A stretch of 23,175 nt of DNA from Lysobacteraceae bacterium UBA6001 (GCA_002429615.1 DJAN01000083.1:1-23175), one strand, 5' to 3'; shown: positions 1 to 8,133, numbered from the stretch's first letter. The notes: generated by a model from the sequence alone, not told the origin. Translations and numbers: made by a program.

Positions 1-825
1 CTTCCGATCTGCCGGCGCCCAGTCGCCCTGCGCCGGCAGCGTCGGATCCCAGGGCGCGTCGTGCGCGGCGATGCCCGGCTGCCGCCGCCATGCGTCCTGC
101 CAGATGCGCCCCCATTGCGCGGCCGCCTGCACCGGATCCTTCGCGTAACGCGCCAACACCGCTTCCTCGTCGGCATACAGGCCCGCCTGCCCGAGCACGC
201 CGGCGCCCAGCCAGGCCTGGATGCGCGAGCCGCCCCACGAGGCGTTGATCAGCCCCATCGGCACGTCGACGGTCTGCTGCAATTCGCGCGCGAAGTAGTA
301 ACAGGCGGCGGAGAAGTCGCGCACGCTGTCGGTATCGGCACGCTGCCATTGCGGCGCGGTGGCGAACGTCGCGCGTGGCACCGGGCTGGATTCCTGCTGC
401 ACGGTAAGCAGGCGGATGTCGTCGTGGCGGGCGTTGAGCAGTTCCGAACGCGAATCCAGCGTGCGGTGCACCTGCAGTTCCATGTTCGATTGCCCCGAGC
501 ACAACCACACGTCGCCGAGCAGCACGTCCGCCGCTTCGACCGTGTCCTCGCCCGAGCGCGCCGTCAACACGAAGGGGCCACCGGCCGGCTGTGCCGGCAA
601 CGTGGCGACCCAATGGCCATCTCCCCGCACCCGGGTGGTGGCCAGTTGCGCGCCGAGCCGCACCTCGACCTGCTTGCCGGGCGCGCCCTGCCCGCGCACC
701 TGCAGCGGCTGGTCCCGCTGCAGCACGGCGTGCGCGCCGAACGGGCTGTCGAACTGCAACGGTGCGGCCAGCAGCGGCAACGGCAGCAGTGCCAGCGAAA
801 GCAACAGGCGGGACATCGGCTTCAT
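1..825 (-). CDS. Sialate O-acetylesterase / acetylxylan esterase-like SGNH hydrolase, 3' part missing
   Basis: The frame stays open from its start to the window edge, so about 275 residues are seen and the C-terminus is missing. A signal peptide (MKPMSRLLLSLALLPLPLLAA) precedes a beta-rich N-terminal region. Near residues 104-116 is the block GDVWLCSGQSNMEL, with Ser113 of GQSN the likely nucleophile. LINASWGGSRIQAWL further on is the second conserved block of the sialate O-acetylesterase (DUF303/SASA-type SGNH) family. The family removes O-acetyl groups from sugars. Lying 13 bp after the alpha-glucuronidase stop, on the same strand, it probably deacetylates xylan or xylo-oligosaccharides in the periplasm; that substrate is inferred from context. 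I chose the ATG at 825 because a GTGGA Shine-Dalgarno-like sequence lies 6 nt before it; ATGs at 831 and 816 are alternatives. The last few codons at the window edge may be adapter sequence (see findings). Confidence 0.85.
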   Translation of the reverse strand, partial: MKPMSRLLLSLALLPLPLLAAPLQFDSPFGAHAVLQRDQPLQVRGQGAPGKQVEVRLGAQLATTRVRGDGHWVATLPAQPAGGPFVLTARSGEDTVEAADVLLGDVWLCSGQSNMELQVHRTLDSRSELLNARHDDIRLLTVQQESSPVPRATFATAPQWQRADTDSVRDFSAACYYFARELQQTVDVPMGLINASWGGSRIQAWLGAGVLGQAGLYADEEAVLARYAKDPVQAAAQWGRIWQDAWRRQPGIAAHDAPWDPTLPAQGDWAPADRK

Positions 826-838
826 CGGCATTCCACGC

Positions 839-3004
839 TCAGTGATGGCCTGGGGCAAAGGGGAACTTCAGTGACTGGTAGTACGACAGCGGATGCGGCG
901 GCGGCGCCTGCCCAGCCGGCAGCGGCAGGCCATTGATCGATTGCCAGTAGGCGACGCTGGCATCGCGCCACCACTGCGCCTCCTGCTGCTGGATGGCCAG
1001 GAAACTGGCGACCTGCTGGTAGCGCGGCGCATCGACGTAGCCCGACAGGCCGTCCCAGGTGCGGCGCATCGCCGCCACGTCATCCACGCCGCGCGCGTAG
1101 TGCCACACCATCTCGTCCCACAGCGTGCGGCCGGACGCCATGCGGTGATCCCATGGCACATGGTGGAACCACAGCAGGTCGCGCTCGGGCACGCGGGACA
1201 GGTCATCGAACTGCCTGGCCAGCGCAGGCGCGTACTGCGCCACTGCATCGCTGCCGGTGCTGCCGCGTTCGAAGCCGATGCCCTGGCGGTCGGCGCGGTG
1301 GTAGTACACAGGGTCCCAGTCCGGCCGTTCGCTGCCGGCATCCCAGGGCGCCGGGCCGTAGTGATGGCCGCGCCCCATGAGGTGGTGCAGGCCCAGCGGG
1401 GTCATGTAGTCCACCACCGCCTCGCGCGAGCTCATCATCATGTCCACCACCGGCGTGACGAACGCGGGGTCGTTGCTGAAGGTCATGCGCACCCAGTCCT
1501 CGGCGATCGCGCGCGCGGACTGGCGCGGATTCCAGGCCAGGCGGCCAAAGGCATACCAGTTGGCCTGGTCGAAGATCGAGCCGGACCAGTTGCGGTCGCT
1601 GCCGATGTTGGCCACGCCGGCCATGCCGCTGAGCGCGTGCCCGCGCCCCTCGATGACCTGCGCCACCGTGTGGCCCGGGCCGGGGCGATAGGTATCCGAG
1701 GCCAGCGTCTCCTCATACAGCGCACCCAGATAGACCAGGTGCGTGGCGAAGCCCAGGTACTCCTTGGTGATCTGGAACTCCATCATCAGCGGCGTCTTCG
1801 GCATCGCGCCGAACAGCGGATGGAACGGCTCGCGCGGCTGGAAGTCGATGGCGCCGTTCTTCACCTGCAGCAGCACGTTGTCGCGGAACTTGCCGTCCAG
1901 CGGCACGAACTCGGCGTAGGCCTGCTTGGCGCGATCATCCGGTTGCTCGTGCGAGTAGACGAAGGCACGCCACATCACCACGCCGCCGTGCGGGGCGAGC
2001 GCGTCGGCGAGCATGTTGGCGCCGTCGGCATGGCTGCGGCCGTAGTCCTGCGGCCCCGGCTGCCCTTCCGAATTGGCCTTGACCACGAAGCCGCCAAAGT
2101 CCGGGATCAGCCGATAGATCTCGTCGGCCTTGTCGGCCCACCAGCGGCGCACCTGCGGGTCCAGCGGGTCGGCGGTCTTCAGGCCACCGATCTCGATGGG
2201 CGCACTGAAGCGGGCGCTGAGGTAGACGCGGATGCCCCACGGCCGCATGACCCCGGCCAGTGCGGCGGCCTTTTCCAGATAGGCCGGCGTCAGGCTCTGC
2301 GCGCTGGCATTGACGTTGTTCAGCACGGTGCCGTTGAGACCGATCGAGGCGTTGGCACGCGCGTAATCGGTATAGCGCGGATCCAGCCAGCCGGGCAGCG
2401 TGTGCCAATCCCAGATCGACTGCCCGGCATAGCCGCGCTCGACACTGCGGTCGAGGTTGTCCCAGTGGTCGAGCATGCGCAGCTTGAGCTTGGGCTGTTC
2501 GCGCACGTCGATGCCGGTCACGGCCTGGCCGGTCTGCAGCAGGCGCAGCAGGTGGAACACGCCGTACAGGGTGCCCACATCGCGTGGCGCGGCGATCACC
2601 GTGACCGGCCGCCCGTCGAGCCGCGCCTGCCGGATCAGATAGCCTTCCTCGCCCAGCCCCTGCAGCGGCAGCTTCAGCCCGGCGATCAGCGGCGAGGAGG
2701 CCGGCGTGCCGATCACCAGGGTGCCGACATCCCGCACGGTGGCCGCCTCACCCGGCGGCTCGCCCAGCAAGCCGGACAGGCCACGCAGCAGTTCGTCGCG
2801 CGCCGAGCGCTGCACCGCGGTATCGCGCGGTGCCACCACGGTCCGCAGTTGGGCGCGGGCCGCATCGGCCTGTGCGGACGGCAAGGCGTGGTAGCGCAGC
2901 CACAGGTCGTAGCCATCCTCCGCCTGCGCCGGCCCGCAGGCCATCCAGCCCAGCACGGCCAACAACAGCCCACGCACCACGACGCACACGGGACGCCCGG
3001 ACAT
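839..3004 (-). CDS. agu67A: Alpha-glucuronidase, glycoside hydrolase family 67
   Basis: GH67 enzymes remove (4-O-methyl-)glucuronic acid from the non-reducing end of aldouronic acids released from glucuronoxylan. The 721-residue length is normal for the family. From the ATG at 3004, residues 1-28 form a signal peptide ending AQA before EDGYD, so the enzyme is periplasmic or secreted. The catalytic regions are clear: VKANSEGQPGP (Glu313, general acid), KNGAIDFQPREP (Asp387) and MEFQITKEYLG (Glu415), matching the Glu/Asp/Glu set of characterised GH67 enzymes. An in-frame GTG at 3031 would add nine residues before the signal peptide and is less likely. It is divergent from a LacI regulator, with a xyl-box-like sequence at 3057-3070 between them, so it is probably induced by xylan breakdown products. 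The acetylesterase gene follows after 13 bp, probably in the same transcript. The gene looks intact. Confidence 0.95.
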   Translation of the reverse strand: MSGRPVCVVVRGLLLAVLGWMACGPAQAEDGYDLWLRYHALPSAQADAARAQLRTVVAPRDTAVQRSARDELLRGLSGLLGEPPGEAATVRDVGTLVIGTPASSPLIAGLKLPLQGLGEEGYLIRQARLDGRPVTVIAAPRDVGTLYGVFHLLRLLQTGQAVTGIDVREQPKLKLRMLDHWDNLDRSVERGYAGQSIWDWHTLPGWLDPRYTDYARANASIGLNGTVLNNVNASAQSLTPAYLEKAAALAGVMRPWGIRVYLSARFSAPIEIGGLKTADPLDPQVRRWWADKADEIYRLIPDFGGFVVKANSEGQPGPQDYGRSHADGANMLADALAPHGGVVMWRAFVYSHEQPDDRAKQAYAEFVPLDGKFRDNVLLQVKNGAIDFQPREPFHPLFGAMPKTPLMMEFQITKEYLGFATHLVYLGALYEETLASDTYRPGPGHTVAQVIEGRGHALSGMAGVANIGSDRNWSGSIFDQANWYAFGRLAWNPRQSARAIAEDWVRMTFSNDPAFVTPVVDMMMSSREAVVDYMTPLGLHHLMGRGHHYGPAPWDAGSERPDWDPVYYHRADRQGIGFERGSTGSDAVAQYAPALARQFDDLSRVPERDLLWFHHVPWDHRMASGRTLWDEMVWHYARGVDDVAAMRRTWDGLSGYVDAPRYQQVASFLAIQQQEAQWWRDASVAYWQSINGLPLPAGQAPPPHPLSYYQSLKFPFAPGHH

Positions 3005-3056
3005 CAGCGGCCACCCGCGCGTGGAAAGCACTGTTGCCCCCGTCGCCGCCCGCCGC

Positions 3057-3070
3057 GGTTATCGCTACCA
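3057..3070 (-). promoter_or_regulatory. Degenerate xyl-box, likely LacI-family operator of agu67A
   Basis: Read on the minus strand this is TGGTAGCGATAACC. It matches 12 of 14 positions of the xyl-box TGGTAGCGCTAACA known from Xanthomonas xylan-utilisation promoters. It lies in the divergent gap, 52 bp upstream of the agu67A ATG and 35 bp upstream of the TTG start of the LacI gene, where it could control both. Binding is inferred. Confidence 0.7.
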
Positions 3071-3105
3071 TGCCGTGGAACCATGCGACGCCGAAGGGGC
3101 GAGGC

Positions 3106-4149
3106 TTGAGCAAGGACACCAGATCGATCCGCCGCAGGGGCCAGGCCACGACCATCGACGACGTGGCGGCCCTGGCGAAGGTCTCGCCGATGACCGTCTC
3201 GCGCGTCGTCAACGGCAAGAGCAACGTCCGCGAGGACACCCGCGAGCGCGTCATGCGCGCCGTCGACAAGCTCGGCTACACCCCCAACCTCGCCGCGAGC
3301 GCACTGGCCGCCGCACAGAACACCCGACTGGCGCTGGTCTACACCAGTCCTTCCGGCGCCTACCTGCGCGACCTGCTGGTCGGCGTGCTGCACGCCGCTT
3401 CGCATACCGCCGTGCAGCTGGTCATCCACTACTGGGAAGATTTCGACGCCGAGGCCGAGCGCAAGGCGGCGCGGCGTCTGGCCAAGGGGGTATCGGGCGT
3501 GATCCTGCCGCCGCCGCTGTGCGACTCGGAAGCGGCGGTGCAGGAATTCGTGCGCGCCAAGGTGCCGGTGGTGGCGATCGCCTCGGACCGCTTCAAGGAT
3601 CGTATTTCCTGCGTGCGCATCGACGACTTCCATGCCGCGCGCGAGATCACCGAACATCTGATCGCGCAGGGCCACCGTCGCATTGGTTACATCAAGGGCC
3701 GCGGCGACATGGCTGCCAGCGAGCGTCGCTTCGAGGGTTTCCGCGCCGCCTTGCAGGCGGCCGGCCTGCCGTTGGACCGGCACCTGGTGCAGGACGGCGA
3801 CTACACCTACCGCTCCGGCCTGCTCGCCGCCGAGAAGCTGCTTGCGCGCAAGCAGCCGCCCACCGCGGTATTCGGCAGCAACGACGACATGGCCGCCGCC
3901 GTGGTCTCGGTCGCGCATCGGCGCGGACTGGACGTCCCGCGCGACTTGTCGGTGGTGGGTTTCGACGACAGCACCTCGGCCACCACGGTCTGGCCGGAAC
4001 TGAGCACCATCCGCCAGCCGATCGGCACCATGGCCGATGCCGCGGTGGACCTGCTGCTGCGCCGCATCCGCAATGGAGAAGGCAACGCCGACGAAGTCTT
4101 CGCGCATGAGCTGGTCAAGCGCGAATCGGTCGCCCCGCCGGCCGAGTGA
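3106..4149 (+). CDS. LacI-family transcriptional regulator, probable xylan-locus repressor (XylR-like)
   Basis: This is a 347-residue LacI/GalR repressor. A DNA-binding helix-turn-helix (residues about 17-37, TIDDVAALAKVSPMTVSRVV) is followed by the hinge region (NLAASAL) and a periplasmic-binding-protein-like effector domain (about 75-340, including VFGSNDDMAAAV and LSVVGFDD). I chose the TTG at 3106 because AAGGGG lies 6 nt before it and because it gives the usual family length. An ATG at 3070 would add 12 residues, has no ribosome site, and would begin inside the xyl-box-like operator. It is divergent from agu67A and flanked on both sides by xyl-box-like sites. This suggests it represses the glucuronoxylan genes and possibly itself, with a xylo-oligosaccharide or aldouronate as inducer. 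The family assignment is firm; ligand and target are inferred. Confidence 0.9.
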   Translation: MSKDTRSIRRRGQATTIDDVAALAKVSPMTVSRVVNGKSNVREDTRERVMRAVDKLGYTPNLAASALAAAQNTRLALVYTSPSGAYLRDLLVGVLHAASHTAVQLVIHYWEDFDAEAERKAARRLAKGVSGVILPPPLCDSEAAVQEFVRAKVPVVAIASDRFKDRISCVRIDDFHAAREITEHLIAQGHRRIGYIKGRGDMAASERRFEGFRAALQAAGLPLDRHLVQDGDYTYRSGLLAAEKLLARKQPPTAVFGSNDDMAAAVVSVAHRRGLDVPRDLSVVGFDDSTSATTVWPELSTIRQPIGTMADAAVDLLLRRIRNGEGNADEVFAHELVKRESVAPPAE

Positions 4150-4270
4150 GGCAATGCACGGCGCGCCGCTGTCCGCGCGCGCCAGCTGCTTGTGGGTACT
4201 CCGCGCCTGCCGCTGCTCCACCCTCGCCTCCTCGCTACTTTGGCCCCGTCGCGTCGCGTCCCGGCCACGA

Positions 4271-4284
4271 TGGTAGCGCTACCA
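4271..4284. promoter_or_regulatory. Perfect palindromic xyl-box (LacI-family operator) without an adjacent target gene
   Basis: TGGTAGCGCTACCA is a perfect 14-bp inverted repeat, extended to 16 bp by a flanking A/T pair. It matches 13 of 14 positions of the Xanthomonas xyl-box and has the central CG usual for LacI-family operators. It lies 121 bp after the stop of the LacI gene, with no gene starting nearby on either strand. Confidence 0.8.
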
Positions 4285-4576
4285 TTGCGTGAACCAAAAA
4301 AAACAGCGGACGCGCTGCATGCTCGTGAGATCGACGCCGCATCCCCAACGGGACGCGGTGCGACCGGGCTACTGTAGACAAGATCGACGGCAAAGCCATG
4401 CTGCAGCGCGCAACGTGCGCGGCAGTGCATGAAGGATTGGATAGCAGGCCGAACCGCGTTGAGCGCTTCGTCGCAGGCATCCCTCGTGAGAGGGTCGGTC
4501 TCGCCGGCTGGGCGCTTCGTGTGGACTGCTGACCAGATGCCGATAGCCGGCGTCGTAGCGCCTGGGCGTCAGCGAT

Positions 4577-4602
4577 GCGCGCACGCAGGAACGCGAGCGC
4601 GC
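4577..4602 (-). terminator. GC hairpin downstream of the fructokinase gene
   Basis: Arms GCGCGC and CGC (4577-4586) pair with GCG and GCGCGC (4593-4602) across one A/A mismatch and a 6-nt loop. The hairpin starts 17 bp after the fructokinase stop. No T-run follows on the minus strand, so it is at best a weak terminator or an mRNA-end stabiliser. Confidence 0.3.
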
Positions 4603-4619
4603 TGAAATCCTACGCGTCT

Positions 4620-5618
4620 TCAGCCAGCCAGGGCCTGGGGATTGCTTAGCAGGTGCTGGACTTCATCGGCCGTGGGCATGGCGGCGAAGGCGCCGTGGCG
4701 GGTCACCGCAATCGCGCCAACCGCCGCGCCATGGCGGATAGCTGCTTCGATGGCGGTGCGATCCTTGGCAAAGGCCTCAAAGCCCGCGCCGTGGCCACCG
4801 AGTTCACCGATGCGGACAAGCAAGCCGCCCACGAACGCATCGCCGGCCGCGGTGCTGTCGCGCACCGGGACGTTGAAGCTGGCCAGTTCGCCTTCGGTTT
4901 CGGCATTGAACCAGCGCAGGGGGCGCGCACCGTCGGTCACCACCAGCAGGCGCGCGCGGCCGCCAAACAGGCGCTCACGCACCTGGCGCTCGCCGTCCAC
5001 GCCCAGCGGCGCGGCCAGGTATTCCAGTTCCTCGCGCGACAGCTTGACCAGGTCTGCCAGCAGCAACGCCTGCCAGAGCGTCGGCAACGGATCGGCGTCG
5101 GCCGGCCACAGCGCCGGACGCAGGTTCAGATCCAGGCTGACCAGCGCACCGGCGTCGGCCGCGCGCCGCATGCCGGCCAACGTCACCGCGGCGATAGCCG
5201 GTTCGGTCATGCTGTTGGAACAGACGTGGAATGCGCCCGTCGCCTCGAAACATGCCGAGGCGTAATCCGCCTCGCGGAACAGCAGGTCGGCGGCAGGCGG
5301 GCGATAGAAACTGAAACTGCGCTCGCCCTGCGCATCCAGGGCGACGAAGGCCAGCGCGGTCTTGGCTTCATCGGTGCGCACGATGCAGTCGGTGGCGACC
5401 CCGGCCTCTTCGAAGCTGCGCAGCAGGAAGTCGCCAAACATGTCCTGCCCCAGCATGCCGGCGAAGTGGCTTTGCGCGCCGAGACGCGCCGCGGCCACGG
5501 CGACGTTCGCCGGCGCACCGCCGGCGAACTGCAGGAAGGCTCGTGGTGCCGGTGGATCCGCCGGCGGGGCCGCCAGCATGTCGATCAAGGCCTCGCCGAA
5601 ACACACGATCTTCGACAC
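4620..5618 (-). CDS. PfkB-family carbohydrate kinase, likely fructokinase
   Basis: The 332-residue protein has both PfkB signatures. GGAPANVAVAAARLG near residue 33 belongs to the sugar-binding region, and DSTAAGDAFVGGLL near residue 254 contains the catalytic base Asp260 and the anion-hole glycine. The family phosphorylates sugars with ATP; the sequence most resembles fructokinases, which make fructose-6-phosphate. The start is a GTG with GAGG upstream, only 3 bp after the permease stop, so the two are translationally coupled. The operon (LacI regulator, permease, kinase) suggests uptake of free hexose by proton symport followed by intracellular phosphorylation. Fructose is the best guess for substrate, but other PfkB sugars such as ribose, ketogluconate or mannose cannot be excluded from sequence alone. 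Confidence 0.88.
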   Translation of the reverse strand: MSKIVCFGEALIDMLAAPPADPPAPRAFLQFAGGAPANVAVAAARLGAQSHFAGMLGQDMFGDFLLRSFEEAGVATDCIVRTDEAKTALAFVALDAQGERSFSFYRPPAADLLFREADYASACFEATGAFHVCSNSMTEPAIAAVTLAGMRRAADAGALVSLDLNLRPALWPADADPLPTLWQALLLADLVKLSREELEYLAAPLGVDGERQVRERLFGGRARLLVVTDGARPLRWFNAETEGELASFNVPVRDSTAAGDAFVGGLLVRIGELGGHGAGFEAFAKDRTAIEAAIRHGAAVGAIAVTRHGAFAAMPTADEVQHLLSNPQALAG

Positions 5619-5621
5619 GAT

Positions 5622-6950
5622 TCAGGCGCCCTCGACCACGGACGCGTTCGTGACCTTCGCCGGCAGGCGGCTGCCGGACAGGCCGAAGAACACGATGTAG
5701 CCGTAGCACAGCAGCGGCAGCACGAACGAGGGCTGCAGGCCGATGTGGTCGGCCAGCATGCCCTGCAGGAACGGCACCAGCGCGCCACCGACGATGGCCA
5801 TGATCAGCAGGCTGGAGGCCTTGTTGGTCAGCGGGCCAAGACGCTCGATGCTCAGCGCGAAGATGGTCGGGAACATGATCGAGTTGAACAGGCCGATCGA
5901 CACCAGGCTGTACATCGCCAGCGCGCCGCTGCTGCTGATGCTGGTGACCAGCAGCAGCATGTTCACCCCGGCGAAGGCAGCCAGCAGCTTGTTCGGCGAC
6001 ATCCTGGCCAGCAGCACGGAACCGGCGAAGCGACCGATCATCGCCAGCATCCAGTACAGACCCAGGTAATGCGCCGCCTGCTGCTCGGTGATGCCACCGA
6101 TCTTCGGCAGCGAGAAGTAGTTGACCATCAGCGAGCCGATCGCCACTTCGGCGCCGACGTAGAAGAAGATCGCGCCCACGCCGAAGAACACATGGCGGTG
6201 GCGCAGCGCCTGGCCGAGGGTATGTTTCTGGTGATCGGCCTGTTCGGTGGTGCTGGCCAGTGCCGGCAGCCGGAACAGGTACACCACCACCGCCAGCACG
6301 AACAGCACCACGGCCAGCAGCAGGTACGGCCCCTGCACCGAATGCGCCTCCTGCGCACGATAGGCGGCCTGCTCGGCGGCGCTCAGCGTGGACAGCTGGT
6401 CGGCACTCATGACGGTGTTGGACAGGATCAGCAATCCACCGAAGAACGGCGCCAGCGTGGTGCCCAGAGAATTCAGCGCCTGCGCCAAAGTCAGGCGGCT
6501 GGAGCTGGTGCTTTCCGGCCCGAGCAGCGCCACATACGGATTGGCCGCCACCTGCAGCACGGTGATGCCGCTGGCGAGGACGAACAGCGCGGCGAGGAAG
6601 GCTTCATAGACCCGCAGCGATGCCGCCGGCCAGAAGCCGAGCGCGCCGATGCCGGCGATGGCCAGGCCCGCGACGATGCCCTTCTTGTATCCCAGCTTGG
6701 CGACCAGGCGGCCGGCCGGCAGCGACATCAGGAAGTACGCGCCGAAGAAAGTGAACTGCACCAGCATGGCGCGGGTGTAGTTCAACTCGAACACGCCTTT
6801 CAGGTGCGGAATCAGGATGTCATTGAGGCAGGTCAGGAAGCCCCACATGAAAAAGATCGAGGTCACTACCGCCAGCGCGACGCCGCGGTTGACGGTGCCG
6901 GCCTCGACAGGCTGCGCGGCTTGGGGAGGAAGTCCGGGAGAAATGGGCAT
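5622..6950 (-). CDS. FucP-family MFS sugar:H+ symporter
   Basis: This 442-residue inner-membrane protein has about 12 hydrophobic segments and belongs to the fucose/glucose/galactose permease branch of the major facilitator superfamily. Diagnostic stretches are MWGFLTCLNDILIPHLKGVF in the first helix, GAYFLMSLPAGRLVAKLGYKKG around helices 2-3, and VLQVAANPYVALLGP. The central loop (ASTTEQADHQKHTLGQAL) separates the two six-helix halves. It starts 50 bp after the LacI regulator stop and is followed 3 bp later by the fructokinase, so it probably imports that kinase's substrate. No strong Shine-Dalgarno precedes the ATG. Members of this branch carry fucose, glucose, galactose, mannose, fructose or N-acetylglucosamine; here fructose or another ketose/aldose hexose is inferred from the linked kinase. 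Confidence 0.9.
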   Translation of the reverse strand: MPISPGLPPQAAQPVEAGTVNRGVALAVVTSIFFMWGFLTCLNDILIPHLKGVFELNYTRAMLVQFTFFGAYFLMSLPAGRLVAKLGYKKGIVAGLAIAGIGALGFWPAASLRVYEAFLAALFVLASGITVLQVAANPYVALLGPESTSSSRLTLAQALNSLGTTLAPFFGGLLILSNTVMSADQLSTLSAAEQAAYRAQEAHSVQGPYLLLAVVLFVLAVVVYLFRLPALASTTEQADHQKHTLGQALRHRHVFFGVGAIFFYVGAEVAIGSLMVNYFSLPKIGGITEQQAAHYLGLYWMLAMIGRFAGSVLLARMSPNKLLAAFAGVNMLLLVTSISSSGALAMYSLVSIGLFNSIMFPTIFALSIERLGPLTNKASSLLIMAIVGGALVPFLQGMLADHIGLQPSFVLPLLCYGYIVFFGLSGSRLPAKVTNASVVEGA

Positions 6951-7000
6951 GGCTGGGCCTGGCGGTCGGTAAAGGAGAGGAAGGCGTGGGAGGGAGTCTG

Positions 7001-8077
7001 TCAGAACGGGGGCGGCGCGCTGCTCTGGCGCACGCGCAGCACCACCGGCGCGATGCTGCGCGCAGGGCTGGCCTCGGGCGCGGCAATGCGCTGCAACAAC
7101 AGCTGCGCCGCCTGCCGGCCACGCGCGCGTGGGTCGACGGCGAGCGTGGTGAGCGCGGGTGTGCTGAGGGCCGCCTCGGGAATGTCGTCAAAGCCGGTGA
7201 CGGAAAAGTCCCGCCCTGGCTGGATGCCGCGCGCGGCCAGGCCCAGCATCAGGCCCAGTGCCACGTTGTCGTTGTAGCAGACCGCCGCGGTCGGCCGGTC
7301 TGCCCCTGCGAACAACGCCTGGGCCTGCGCCGCCGCTTCGGGTCGGTTCGGCGCGCACTCGATCATGCGCCGGCCCTGCACTTCCATCCCGGCGGCGGCC
7401 ATCGCCGCGGCATAGCCGGCGCGACGCTGCTGGCAGGAGCTGGAGTCGGCATGACCGCCGAAGAACGCGATGTCGCGGTGACCCAGCGCGATCAGATGCG
7501 CGGTGGCCAACTGCGCCCCATGGGCGTTGTCCAGCGCAAGAAAGTCCCAGGGCTGCCCAGCCGGTTCGCGATTGAACAGCAGCACGTGGCTGCCGACGCC
7601 GACCACGGCCCGCAGCTGCGCCGCTTCACTGTGTTCGGCCGGCGACAGGATCAACCCCGCCGGGGCGTGTTCCATCAGCGAAGCCAGCACGGCCTGCTGA
7701 CGCTGCGGCGATTCACCGGTATTGCCGAGCAGCGTCACATAGCCCTGCTCGCCCAGCGCCTCGTCGACGCCCGCGGCGAACTCGGCGAAGAACGGATTGG
7801 ACAGGTCGTTGATCACCAGCGCGACGATCGTCGAGGTGCGACGACGCAGGTTGGCGGCGGCGCGGTTGTAGACGTAGCGTTGGCGCTGCAGCTCGGCATG
7901 CACGCGGGCACGGGTGTCGGCATGCACCAGCGGACTGCCACGCAATACCAGCGATACGGTGGCGCGGGACACCCCGGCCGCACGCGCGATGTCGGTGACC
8001 GTCACCGCACGCTTGCCAGCCCCTTTGCTGGCGCCCGTGGAAGTTCCTGCGCCGGTACGGTTGGCCTGCCTGGGCAT
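7001..8077 (-). CDS. LacI-family transcriptional regulator of the permease-fructokinase operon
   Basis: This is a 358-residue LacI/GalR repressor. After a flexible N-terminal leader of about 24 residues rich in Ala/Gly/Thr comes the helix-turn-helix (about 27-47, VTDIARAAGVSRATVSLVLRG), the hinge (NRAAANLRRR) and the effector-binding core (VALVINDLSNPFFAEFA, CYNDNVALGLMLGL, FSVTGFDDIPEAALSTP). The ATG at 8077 has GGGAGA upstream; a longer open frame reaching 8557 has no family resemblance. It is first in a minus-strand operon with the FucP-type permease and the fructokinase. The perfect palindrome at 8120-8133 just upstream is the expected operator, implying autoregulation together with the operon. 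The inducer is probably the transported sugar or its phosphate. Confidence 0.92.
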   Translation of the reverse strand: MPRQANRTGAGTSTGASKGAGKRAVTVTDIARAAGVSRATVSLVLRGSPLVHADTRARVHAELQRQRYVYNRAAANLRRRTSTIVALVINDLSNPFFAEFAAGVDEALGEQGYVTLLGNTGESPQRQQAVLASLMEHAPAGLILSPAEHSEAAQLRAVVGVGSHVLLFNREPAGQPWDFLALDNAHGAQLATAHLIALGHRDIAFFGGHADSSSCQQRRAGYAAAMAAAGMEVQGRRMIECAPNRPEAAAQAQALFAGADRPTAAVCYNDNVALGLMLGLAARGIQPGRDFSVTGFDDIPEAALSTPALTTLAVDPRARGRQAAQLLLQRIAAPEASPARSIAPVVLRVRQSSAPPPF

Positions 8078-8119
8078 GTGCTTTGTGGATCTCCCGGGAA
8101 CGCGTGGGCCCGCTCCTGC

Positions 8120-8133
8120 TTGGATCGATCCAA
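8120..8133. promoter_or_regulatory. Palindromic LacI-family operator upstream of the sugar operon
   Basis: TTGGATCGATCCAA is a perfect 14-bp inverted repeat with the central CG typical of LacI-family operators. It lies 42 bp upstream of the LacI regulator start, where it could block transcription of regulator, permease and kinase. I saw no second copy in the window. Confidence 0.75.

Larger units (their letters stand above)
4150..4619. other. 470-bp intergenic stretch without a convincing gene; contains an orphan operator
   Basis: The stretch lies between the convergent ends of the LacI gene and the fructokinase gene. Frames here are short, Arg/Ser-rich, and resemble no family I know. It holds the perfect xyl-box-like palindrome at 4271-4284, a run of eight A residues shortly after it, a GC hairpin just after the LacI stop (arms 4160-4166 and 4177-4183, no T-tract) and another near the fructokinase stop (4577-4602). 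It may be the relic of a lost xylan gene or a long untranslated region. Confidence 0.6.

Noticed and set aside
893..3109. 738-residue plus-strand open frame opposite agu67A
   Set aside because: Rich in Arg/His/Gly/Ala with no known domain; it is the mirror of a well-supported GH67 gene in high-GC DNA.
4160..4183. Hairpin after the LacI stop as an intrinsic terminator
   Set aside because: The 7-bp GC stem has a 10-nt loop and no T-run, so it is too weak to call; it is mentioned only in the intergenic entry.
3004..4221. 405-residue minus-strand open frame opposite the LacI regulator
   Set aside because: No domain, shadow composition, and it would overlap the divergent promoter and the agu67A start.
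4653..7277. 874-residue plus-strand open frame opposite the fructokinase and permease
   Set aside because: It crosses two genes with clear families; its His/Gln/Arg-rich composition is that of an antisense shadow.
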